Below, one piece after another: positions 1 through 5,865 of a stretch of 11,986 bases of DNA (position 1 is its first letter; the number at the start of each line of letters is the position of its first letter). Where the stretch lies: positions 1 through 11,986 of the forward strand of contig CAQKRU010000026.1 in NCBI GenBank assembly GCA_948823415.1, given 5' to 3'. Source of the DNA: an uncultured Eubacteriales bacterium (GTDB taxonomy: Bacteria; Bacillota; Clostridia; Oscillospirales; Acutalibacteraceae). The position numbers and the translations under genes are program-made. The notes under the pieces were generated by a model. The model ran no database searches and was not told where the DNA came from. It was given only the letters and a program-made list of their open reading frames with translations.

Positions 1-557
1 TGGCTATTAAGCATGGCATTGCTCGTGGCGTTTTCTCTAACGAGGCGGGGCTTGGCAGCTCTCCCATTGTGCATGCTGCTAGCAGCGAGAGTGAGCCTGT
101 TGTTCAGGGAATGTGGGGGATTTTTCAGGTTTTTGTCGATACGATTTTGATATGCAGCGTTACGGCCCTTTGCATCTTGACTTCGGGCGTTCTGCCTACT
201 GCGCAGGGCGGCGCTTTGCTTAGCGTGCAGGCTTTTAGCACTACTTTTGGCGGCGCGGGCGAGATTTTTGTTACCATATCTATAACGCTGTTCGCCTTTG
301 CCACGGTGATCGGCTGGTCTTACTACGGCGAGCAGTGCATTGGGTATTTGTCTGGCAAGCATTTTAGCCGAAATGTTTTGATTTATAAGGCTTTGCAGGT
401 GCTTTTTATTTTATTTGCGGCTGTTATGAAGGTTGACCTGGTTTGGAGCATTTCCGACACTTTTAACGGTCTGATGGCTTTGCCGAACCTGATTGCGCTT
501 TTGTTTTTGTCCGGTCAGGTGGTTAAAGAATGCCGCTGTTACTTGCGTGATAATTGA
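1..557 (+). CDS. AGCS-family sodium:alanine (amino acid) symporter, C-terminal part
   Basis: Integral membrane symporter that couples amino acid uptake (typically alanine or glycine) to Na+ or H+. Only the C-terminal 184 codons are present; the reading frame is open from base 3, so the start lies upstream of the window. The family hallmark RGVFSNEAGLGSSPI is visible at the beginning, followed by QGMWGIFQVFVDT and ILICSVTALCILTSGV, which match the conserved AGCS core. Later hydrophobic stretches (an AFATVIGWSYYGEQC block, then FILFAAVMKVDLVWSI and LMALPNLIALLFLSG) are the last membrane helices. The end CRCYLRDN-stop gives a normal short cytoplasmic tail. It converges with nth with one base between the stop codons, and I see no clear terminator there. 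Exact substrate cannot be told from sequence. Confidence 0.95.
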   Translation, partial: AIKHGIARGVFSNEAGLGSSPIVHAASSESEPVVQGMWGIFQVFVDTILICSVTALCILTSGVLPTAQGGALLSVQAFSTTFGGAGEIFVTISITLFAFATVIGWSYYGEQCIGYLSGKHFSRNVLIYKALQVLFILFAAVMKVDLVWSISDTFNGLMALPNLIALLFLSGQVVKECRCYLRDN

Positions 558-558
558 T

Positions 559-1200
559 CTATGTTGTTTGATTGATTTTTGCGAATTTGCAAAATGAGTT
601 CATGCAGCATTTTTCGCACTGCGGTTTTTGCGCTTTGCAGACGGCTCTGCCGTGCAGGACTAATCTGTGGCAAAAGTCGTTCGACTCTTCTTTGGGCAGG
701 GCTTGCCTGAGAATTTTTTCTATTTTTTCGGGATTTTTTAAGTCGTGAAACCCTAGCCTTCTGGTTATTCGCATGCAATGGGTATCTACCACTACGGCGG
801 GCTTTTTGAAGATGTCCCCCACTATTAGGTTGGCTGTTTTTCGCCCTACGCCGGGCAGCTTTGTTAACTCTTCTATTGAGGACGGCACTGTGGCGCCGAA
901 TTTCTCTATTAGCATTTTACACATGTTTACTATGTCTTTGGCTTTGGCGTGATAGAATCCGCACGATTTTATCAGTTTTTCTACCTCTTCGGGCTGCGCT
1001 TTTGCAAAGTCGTACACGGTTTTGAATTTTTTGAACAGCTGCGGCGTTACCATGTTGACCCGCGCGTCGGTGCATTGAGCTGCCAGCCGAGTGGAAATCA
1101 GCAGTTGCAATGGGTCTATGTAATTTAGCGAGCACTCCGCTTTGGGGTACTCTTTTTTTAGCGCCGAGACCGCCAGCTGGGCTAATTTTTCGTTCGTCAA
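559..1200 (-). CDS. nth: Endonuclease III (base-excision DNA glycosylase/AP lyase)
   Basis: Removes oxidised pyrimidines from DNA and cleaves the abasic site, in base-excision repair. The 213 aa are the usual length for the family. The helix-hairpin-helix LPGVGRKTA (about 115-123) supplies the catalytic Lys121, and VDTHCMR supplies Asp139, matching K120 and D138 of the E. coli enzyme. The C-terminal 4Fe-4S loop is intact, with Cys188, Cys195, Cys198 and Cys204 in C-x6-C-x2-C-x5-C spacing. The start is TTG (complement of 1198-1200), chosen because a perfect AGGAGG (complement of 1208-1213) lies 7 nt upstream. A promoter sits just ahead at 1233-1261, so the gene appears to be monocistronic. Codons end mostly in C, G or A, opposite to the plus-strand genes. 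Confidence 0.97.
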   Translation of the reverse strand: MTNEKLAQLAVSALKKEYPKAECSLNYIDPLQLLISTRLAAQCTDARVNMVTPQLFKKFKTVYDFAKAQPEEVEKLIKSCGFYHAKAKDIVNMCKMLIEKFGATVPSSIEELTKLPGVGRKTANLIVGDIFKKPAVVVDTHCMRITRRLGFHDLKNPEKIEKILRQALPKEESNDFCHRLVLHGRAVCKAQKPQCEKCCMNSFCKFAKINQTT

Positions 1201-1232
1201 AAAAAGGCCTCCTTTTTGCTTTTACGCTCATA

Positions 1233-1261
1233 ATTTTAACCCAAATGTGGATATTCGTAAA
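1233..1261 (-). promoter_or_regulatory. Candidate sigma-A promoter for nth
   Basis: On the minus strand TTTACG (complement of 1256-1261) and TAAAAT (complement of 1233-1238) are separated by exactly 17 bp. The -10 matches consensus at 5 of 6 positions and the -35 at 4 of 6. The predicted transcript would start near 1226 and reach the AGGAGG of nth after about 15 nt, a short leader without room for regulation. Confidence 0.5.
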
Positions 1262-1498
1262 GTTGGCGGTTTTTTATTTTTCTTAATTTCTTTATGTGAA
1301 AATATCGCCTTGTCACACAAATGTAACTTTTTTTGATCTAAATTATTACAAAAAAATTTGAAATTTTTATTTTTTAGAAAAAATTTTTTTGAAAATTTCA
1401 AGCCTCATCGGTGCCCGGTAAATCGAGATTTGTTATTTTATTTTGTTACTTTCGAAAATGTTTTTGATACATTTTTTTAATTTTTTTTGAAAAAAGTA
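1262..1498. other. AT-rich non-coding spacer between nth and the DUF4830-like gene
   Basis: No convincing gene on either strand. It holds long A and T runs and a weak AT-only inverted repeat (1360-1367 with 1392-1399). A short GC-richer island around 1400-1420 is followed by the first copy of the operator-like site AATCGAGATT (1421-1430). Confidence 0.5.
1421..1430. repeat. Operator-like site AATCGAGATT, upstream copy
   Basis: AATC-GA-GATT is a near-palindrome with inverted half-sites; at this copy the arms extend to AAATC/GATTT. The same 10 bases recur at 1531-1540, immediately after a -10 element, so the pair brackets the promoter at 1499-1527. A repressor site is an inference; the identity of the two copies is seen directly. 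Confidence 0.35.
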
Positions 1499-1527
1499 TT
1501 TACAAATGATTTTAAATGTGTTATATT
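1499..1527 (+). promoter_or_regulatory. Promoter with extended -10, upstream of the DUF4830-like gene
   Basis: TTTACA (1499-1504), a 17-bp spacer and TATATT (1522-1527) are preceded by TGT at 1519-1521, giving an extended -10. Each hexamer matches consensus at 5 of 6 positions. Transcription would start near 1534, inside the second AATCGAGATT copy, and run into the hairpin terminator at 1582-1616 before reaching the gene. Confidence 0.6.
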
Positions 1528-1530
1528 AAT

Positions 1531-1540
1531 AATCGAGATT
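1531..1540. repeat. Operator-like site AATCGAGATT, copy over the transcription start
   Basis: Exact second copy of the 10-bp site at 1421-1430. Its position, directly after the -10 hexamer, is where a repressor would block initiation. The factor is unknown. Confidence 0.35.
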
Positions 1541-1616
1541 GATTTTACCTTTTTCATTCTCATAAATTCCTTTTCTTTAATATAAGTGCTCTTTATGGGC
1601 ACTTATTTTTTTGTTT
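1534..1616 (+). ncRNA. Possible short leader transcript or small RNA (about 80 nt)
   Basis: A promoter at 1499-1527 followed only 55 bp later by a strong hairpin with a T-run defines a short transcription unit that ends before the next gene's ribosome site (1708-1714). No open reading frame of note lies inside. It could be a free small RNA or an attenuated 5' leader of the DUF4830-like gene. I recognise no known riboswitch or RNA family. Confidence 0.3.
1582..1616 (+). terminator. Rho-independent terminator or attenuator
   Basis: ATAAGTGC (1582-1589) pairs perfectly with GCACTTAT (1599-1606) around a 9-nt loop, followed by a T-rich tract (1606-1616, one G interrupting). The direction is plus. 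It sits between the promoter and the coding start, so it either ends a small RNA or controls read-through. Confidence 0.65.
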
Positions 1617-1720
1617 TAGAAAATTCTTCGGCTGCGCCCCATTTTTATGCGGTTTTTGCTTATGATTATTTTTCATTTTACGCTCCCTTTGTGCATATAA
1701 CAGCTTTAGGGAGGTTTTTT

Positions 1721-2215
1721 ATGTTTATATTTTCTTTTAAGACATCTCGGCGGAGGCTCTTTACTCTGGGGATTTTGGCTGTTGCTTTTGTGATTATTTT
1801 GGCTGCGTTTTTTGCTTTGGTTCTCTCTGGCAGCCGCGAGGCCGTTTGTCCTTTGGGAAAGTACAAGTTGAATGCTCGGGACAATGCCGAACGTGTCGAG
1901 TTTTTGAAGCAATTTGGGTGGGAGGTTTCTCCGGAGCCTACCGAGATTTCTACGGTTACGATTCCGGCCGAATTTAATTCTACATACGAAAAATACAACG
2001 ACATTCAGCGCGACCAGGGCTTGGATCTTTCTCGATATCAGGAGAAAACCTGCACCCGCTACACTTATCAGATTTTGAATTACAAGGATGCCTCGCAGGG
2101 CGTGCGCGCGAATATCTTGGTTCTTAACGACAAGGTCATTGGCGGCGATGTTTCTTCTGTGCTTTTAAATGGCTTTATTCATGGGTTTTGCAACCCGGAC
2201 AAAGTCCACGCTTAA
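1721..2215 (+). CDS. Membrane-anchored DUF4830-like protein of unknown function
   Basis: The 164-aa protein has a basic N-terminus (KTSRRR), one strong membrane segment (about 13-36) and an extracytoplasmic domain. Residues 58-157 (RVEFLKQFGWEVSPEPTE, IPAEF, KYNDIQRDQGLDLSRY, KVIGGDVSSVLLNGFIHGF) resemble the DUF4830 family of Firmicutes as I remember it; its biochemical role is not known. I chose the ATG at 1721 because AGGGAGG at 1708-1714 lies 6 nt upstream. A longer in-frame start (GTG at 1586) falls inside the terminator hairpin and is unlikely. The last 46 codons plus 15 bases are duplicated twice downstream, so the current C-terminus belongs to an unstable tandem array. The gene stands alone after its own promoter/terminator unit. 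Confidence 0.8.
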   Translation: MFIFSFKTSRRRLFTLGILAVAFVIILAAFFALVLSGSREAVCPLGKYKLNARDNAERVEFLKQFGWEVSPEPTEISTVTIPAEFNSTYEKYNDIQRDQGLDLSRYQEKTCTRYTYQILNYKDASQGVRANILVLNDKVIGGDVSSVLLNGFIHGFCNPDKVHA

Positions 2216-2230
2216 GGCAAATTCACGAAA

Positions 2231-2371
2231 TTGAATTACAAAGACGCCTAACAGTAATGGCGCGCGAACATTTTGGTTCTTAACGACAAGGTCATTGGCG
2301 GCGACGTTTCTTCTGTGCTTTTAAATGGCTTTATTCATGGGTTTTGCAACCCGGACAAAGTCCACGTTTAA
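2231..2371 (+). pseudogene. Second copy of the DUF4830-like C-terminus, non-coding remnant
   Basis: In the register of the parent gene this reads LNYKDA, stop, Q, stop, then W followed by an intact RANILVLNDKVIGGDV stretch to a final stop at 2369. There is no start codon or ribosome site, and TAA codons at 2249 and 2255 interrupt it. Most other differences from copy 1 are third-position changes such as AAG/AAA and GAT/GAC. Confidence 0.85.
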
Positions 2372-2386
2372 GGCAAATTCACGAAC

Positions 2387-2527
2387 TTGAATTACAAAGA
2401 CGCCTAACAGTAATGGCGCGCGAACATCTTGGTTTTTAACGACAAGGTCATTGGCGGCGACGTTTCTTCTGTGCTTTTAAATGGCTTTATTCATGGGTTT
2501 TGCAATTCGGACAAGGTTCACACTTAA
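2387..2527 (+). pseudogene. Third copy of the DUF4830-like C-terminus, non-coding remnant
   Basis: It has the same two in-frame TAA codons as copy 2 (here 2405 and 2411), then reads to a stop at 2525. Beyond copy 2 it carries a few changes (L to F, P to S, and the last residue). The array ends here; the sequence after 2527 is unrelated to the 15-base linker. Confidence 0.85.
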
Positions 2528-2903
2528 AGAAAAACCTCGCACAGGTGGATTTTTGATATAATATTTTGTGTTTATTGTAATTTTTGTAAAATTAATTTTG
2601 CTTTTTTTATGATTAATTCCTTTTTTGCATCAACTGTTATAATTTGGTTCCTCGTTTTTTGGGCAACAACTAATCTTGTTCTTAAAATTTTTTATTTAAG
2701 TTTTGGATTTTGTTGTTGCTTTTAAATTTTTTGCTCTATATTTGGGTTGTATGTGCAATGTGCCGGCTTTTGTTCGATTTTTTATATCATCTTTTTTGCC
2801 AAAATATTTCTGCAAAATTAAGCTATCTTTTCACAGTTTATCCCGTTTTGTAAAAATGATTACCTTATATCTATAAAATAAACAAATTTTTTTGATAAAA
2901 TAG
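2528..2903. other. AT-rich non-coding region before the PucR-like regulator
   Basis: No supported gene. An extended -10-like TGATATAAT occurs at 2554-2562 but has no -35. A 38-codon hydrophobic ORF (2609-2725) lacks a ribosome site. A short ACCT/AGGT hairpin near 2535-2547 followed by T's is too weak to call a terminator. Confidence 0.5.
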
Positions 2904-2932
2904 TTGCAATATCCTTAATATTTATGTAAAAT
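2904..2932 (+). promoter_or_regulatory. Candidate promoter of the PucR/CdaR-like regulator
   Basis: TTGCAA (2904-2909), a 17-bp spacer and TAAAAT (2927-2932) give a likely start near 2939 and a leader of about 80 nt. AAATAGTT (2898-2905) and its reverse complement AACTATTT (about 2959-2966) flank the promoter and could be an operator, but in such AT-rich sequence this may be chance. Confidence 0.5.
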
Positions 2933-3018
2933 ATAGTTACGTTTATTTTTATTATTAAACTATTTGTAAAATTTTCATTTTAGCAACGTTCAAAATTCAA
3001 ACAGTAAGGAGTTTTTTT

Positions 3019-4104
3019 ATGTCTAACAGGTTATTTCAAGGGATTGTTCATCAAATGCACGATGCTATTGGAAGGACTATTGGGGTTATTGATGAATCTT
3101 CGGTAGTTGTTGCTTGTAGCGACTTGGACAAAATTGGCGAAGTTAGAGGAAATATTACTTCGGACTTTTTTAAGCCTGCTTCCACTTTTATTATTAACGG
3201 TTATACTTATAAGTCACTTGAAAGCAAAAATAGCTCTGAGTACGCTGTTTTTGTTAAGGGAGACGACGAAGCTGCTCAACGGTATGTTTCTATTTTGTCC
3301 ATATCTTTTGGAAATATTAAAGAATTTTACGACGAAAAATATGACCGCAGCAACTTTATTAAAAACGTTATTTTGGACAACATCTTGCCCGGTGATATTT
3401 ATATTAAGGCTCGCGAACTTCACTTTAATGTTGAGGCTACTCGGGTTTGCATGTTGGTTAAAATTCACTCTAAGTCGGATGTTTCTGCTTATGAAGTTTT
3501 ACAAAACCTTTTTCCGGACAAGAACAAAGACTTTATTATTAACTTGAACGAGTCGGATATTGCTGTTATTAAAGAGGTTAAAGAGGGCATTGAGCGCGAG
3601 GATCTTGAACAGTTGGCTCAATCTATTGTTGACACTTTGACTAGCGAATTTTATATTCACTGCTCGGTGGGTATTGGCAGCACGGTTTCTAATATTAAGG
3701 GCTTGGCTTCTTCTTTTAAAGAGTCGCAGATTGCTATTGAAGTTGGCAAGGTCTTTGATACTGAGAAGGTTATTATCAGCTACGACAACTTGGGCGTGGC
3801 TCGGCTTGTTTATCAATTGCCTACCACTTTGTGCGAGATGTTTTTGAAGGAAGTCTTTAAGCGCGGGTCTATTGACAGTTTGGATCAGGAGACTTTGTTT
3901 ACTATTCAACGCTTTTTTGAGAATAATTTGAATGTTTCGGAGACTTCGCGTAAGTTGTTTGTTCACCGTAATACTTTGGTTTATCGGTTGGAGAAGATTA
4001 AAAAGCTTACTGGGCTCGATTTGCGCGAATTTGAAGATGCTATTGTTTTTAAAGTCGCTTTGATGGTTAAGAAGTATTTATCTTCTAATCCGGTTAAGTA
4101 TTGA
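3019..4104 (+). CDS. PucR/CdaR-family transcriptional regulator
   Basis: A 361-aa DNA-binding regulator with the CdaR/PucR layout. An N-terminal sensing region (1-105, starting LFQGIVHQMHDAIGRTIGVI) resembles the sugar-diacid recognition type. A central degenerate GGDEF-like domain spans about 135-255. The C-terminal PucR-type helix-turn-helix (about 290-352) contains LNVSETSRKLFVHRNTLVYR and EKIKKLTGLDLR, the family's best-conserved stretch. AAGGAG at 3006-3011 lies 7 nt before the ATG. It sits 185 bp upstream of ftsE on the same strand, with no clear terminator and no convincing promoter between them, so it could be co-transcribed with or regulate the ftsEX cluster. The ligand is unknown; members of the family sense sugar acids or purine-related signals, but no metabolic target gene is next to it here. 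Confidence 0.9.
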   Translation: MSNRLFQGIVHQMHDAIGRTIGVIDESSVVVACSDLDKIGEVRGNITSDFFKPASTFIINGYTYKSLESKNSSEYAVFVKGDDEAAQRYVSILSISFGNIKEFYDEKYDRSNFIKNVILDNILPGDIYIKARELHFNVEATRVCMLVKIHSKSDVSAYEVLQNLFPDKNKDFIINLNESDIAVIKEVKEGIEREDLEQLAQSIVDTLTSEFYIHCSVGIGSTVSNIKGLASSFKESQIAIEVGKVFDTEKVIISYDNLGVARLVYQLPTTLCEMFLKEVFKRGSIDSLDQETLFTIQRFFENNLNVSETSRKLFVHRNTLVYRLEKIKKLTGLDLREFEDAIVFKVALMVKKYLSSNPVKY

Positions 4105-4289
4105 TTTTTGAGTTTAGGTTTAAAATTTTAATTTTAGACTGTTTAAGGATTGATTTTGGAGGTTTATTTTAGTTTTAGATGATAATTATAGACTATTTAT
4201 TATTTGGCTAAATTGGACGTTTATATGCGTTTTTTGGTTAATGATGAAAAAGGAAGAAAGTTGGCAAATTAAAAGGAGTATTAAAAACC

Positions 4290-4976
4290 ATGATAGAGTT
4301 TAGGAATGTATCAAAAGTTTATGCTAATGGTACTAGTGCTCTTAAAAATATAAATTTACATATTAAAAAGGGTGAATTTGTATTTATTGTTGGTTCTTCT
4401 GGTTCGGGTAAGAGTACTTTCTTGAAACTCATTATGCACGAAGAACTGCCTTCGCGGGGCACTATATACCTTGATGGAATAAATATTTCTCAGATTACTA
4501 AGCGAGAAGTCCCTTATATTCGCCGAAAAATGGGCATCGTTTTTCAGGACTTTCGGCTGATTGACAAGATGACTGTTTTTGATAACGTTGCTTTTGCTAT
4601 GCGCGTTACTGGGGCTTCGGAGCGGGACGTTAAAAAACGCGTTCCTTACATACTGAATTTGGTGGATTTACAGAATAAGGCTAATCGGCGCCCGGCTGAG
4701 CTTTCTGGCGGAGAACAACAGAGAGTCAGCTTGGCGCGCGCTCTTGTTAATAATCCTTCTATTATTATTGCGGACGAGCCTACTGGAAATATTGATCCGG
4801 AGATGTCTTACGAGATTGTTGAGCTTTTGACTGAGATTAATAAGCGCGGAACTACTGTTTTGATGGTTACGCATGAGCATGATTTGGTTCAGCGGTTTGG
4901 CAAGAGAGTTATTGAAATTAACTGCGGTAAGATTATTTCTGATAGCAAGAATCCGGAGGTGCGCCATGAGAGCTAG
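4290..4976 (+). CDS. ftsE: Cell-division ABC transporter ATP-binding protein FtsE
   Basis: Cytoplasmic ATPase that pairs with FtsX to control peptidoglycan hydrolases at the septum or side wall. The 228 aa match the normal FtsE length. All ATPase motifs are present: Walker A GSSGSGKST (35-43), Q-loop Gln86 in VFQDFRL, signature LSGGEQQ (138-144), Walker B IIIADEP with catalytic Glu163, and H-loop His195. The opening MIEFRNVSKVYANGTSALK and the VFQDFRLIDKMTVFDNVAF block are characteristic of FtsE rather than generic transporters. AAAAGGAG (4271-4278) lies 11 nt before the ATG. Its 3' end overlaps ftsX by 11 nt. No convincing promoter was seen in 4105-4289; TTGGAC at 4213-4218 is a weak -35 candidate. 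Confidence 0.97.
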   Translation: MIEFRNVSKVYANGTSALKNINLHIKKGEFVFIVGSSGSGKSTFLKLIMHEELPSRGTIYLDGINISQITKREVPYIRRKMGIVFQDFRLIDKMTVFDNVAFAMRVTGASERDVKKRVPYILNLVDLQNKANRRPAELSGGEQQRVSLARALVNNPSIIIADEPTGNIDPEMSYEIVELLTEINKRGTTVLMVTHEHDLVQRFGKRVIEINCGKIISDSKNPEVRHES

Positions 4977-5865
4977 TTCTTTGAAGTATTTGTTGACTGA
5001 AGGGTTTAAAAATGTTTGGAAAAACTGGATGATGTCGGTGGCTTCTATTGGCGTTTTGGTTTTATGCCTTTTGCTGACTGGTGCTGCTGCTTTGTTCTCT
5101 ATGAATATTAGCAATGCTTTGCGGTCTATTGAGTCGCAAAACAGCATTACTGTTTATTTGAACGACGATGTTGAGACTGGCCCTGCTTTGGAGATTGGCG
5201 AGAAAATTAAGGTTTTGGATAATATTGCAGGGTGCAAGTTTTACTCTAAGGAAGAGGCTGTTGAGAAGTTTAAGGACGAGCTGGGGCCTATTTTTGATGG
5301 GATTAAGGATAATAACCCTTTTCCTCATGCTTTTCATGTTACTTTGGCGGATATTTCTAAGTATCGCGAAACTGTTGACGTTATTAAGCAAATTGACGGC
5401 ATTGACAGTGTTGTTAATCGCAGCGAGCTTTTTGAGAAGTTGACTAAGTTTGATCGGTTGATTTCTATTAGCGGCGTGTTTATTGTTATTGTTTTGGGTC
5501 TTGTTTCTTTATTTATATTGTCTAACACCATTCGGCTTACTATGTATAGCCGCCGGTTTGAGATTAGCATTATGAAGTCGGTTGGCGCTACCGACTGGTT
5601 TGTGCGGCTGCCTTTTATTGTTGAGGGCATTATTATTGGCATTATTTCTGCTATTATTTCTGCTACTATTTTGAAGCTTTTATATGACGTTTTGATTGGC
5701 TATGTTAATCGGATGATTCCTTTTTCGCATATTCCTTTTGGAAGCGTATCTTTGCCTATATTCTTGGCTTTTATTGCCGCTGGTATCGCTTTTGGGTTGA
5801 TTGGTGGGCTTATTTCTATTAGCAAGTACCTCAAGCGGGAGGGAGGAGAGATTCTTGGCTGGTAA
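4966..5865 (+). CDS. ftsX: Cell-division protein FtsX (permease-like subunit)
   Basis: Membrane partner of FtsE that passes ATPase-driven movement to an extracellular murein hydrolase or its activator. From the ATG at 4966 it is 299 aa, typical for Gram-positive FtsX. This start is preferred over longer in-frame ones because GGAGG (4955-4959) lies 6 nt upstream. Layout: cytoplasmic N-terminus with LTEGFKNVWKNWMMS, TM1 (about 22-46), an extracellular domain (about 47-165) including the SITVYLNDDV and YSKEEAVEKFK motifs, then TM2-TM4 with the FtsX-domain sequence FEISIMKSVGATDWFVRLPF between TM2 and TM3. The first 11 nt overlap ftsE and the last 11 overlap the M23 peptidase gene, which indicates translational coupling in one operon. 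Confidence 0.96.
   Translation: MRASSLKYLLTEGFKNVWKNWMMSVASIGVLVLCLLLTGAAALFSMNISNALRSIESQNSITVYLNDDVETGPALEIGEKIKVLDNIAGCKFYSKEEAVEKFKDELGPIFDGIKDNNPFPHAFHVTLADISKYRETVDVIKQIDGIDSVVNRSELFEKLTKFDRLISISGVFIVIVLGLVSLFILSNTIRLTMYSRRFEISIMKSVGATDWFVRLPFIVEGIIIGIISAIISATILKLLYDVLIGYVNRMIPFSHIPFGSVSLPIFLAFIAAGIAFGLIGGLISISKYLKREGGEILGW

Larger units (their letters stand above)
2075..2527 (+). repeat. 156-bp tandem array: three copies of the 3' end of the DUF4830-like gene
   Basis: Copy 1 (2075-2230) is the last 46 codons and stop of the gene plus 15 non-coding bases. Copy 2 (2231-2386) and copy 3 (2387-2527, without the 15-base tail) follow head to tail with an exact period of 156 bp, a multiple of three. 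Stop codons recur at 2213, 2369 and 2525. By eye copies 1 and 2 differ at about 13 of 141 positions, and copies 2 and 3 at about 8. Copies 2 and 3 share the same block change (codons for S, Q, G, V replaced by TAA, CAG, TAA, TGG), so one was copied from the other after the change. Confidence 0.95.

Noticed and set aside
577..594. TTTTGC/GCAAAA hairpin near the convergent gene ends as a terminator
   Set aside because: It is a 6-bp AT-rich stem inside the nth coding end with no proper T-run.
1360..1399. AT-only inverted repeat as a structured RNA or terminator
   Set aside because: It is made of A and T runs with almost no GC pairs; this is expected by chance in such sequence.
1586..1720. Upstream extension of the DUF4830-like protein to a GTG at 1586
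   Set aside because: The extension lies in the terminator hairpin and its T-run. The ATG at 1721 has a good ribosome site and is followed by a typical basic region and membrane anchor.
2075..2527. CRISPR array or mobile element reading of the tandem repeats
   Set aside because: The units are 156 bp, contiguous, without spacers, and clearly derived from the end of the adjacent gene. There are no terminal inverted repeats or transposase.
2609..2725. 38-codon hydrophobic reading frame starting ATG at 2609
   Set aside because: It has no ribosome site, and T-rich DNA produces hydrophobic Phe/Leu/Val-rich frames by chance.
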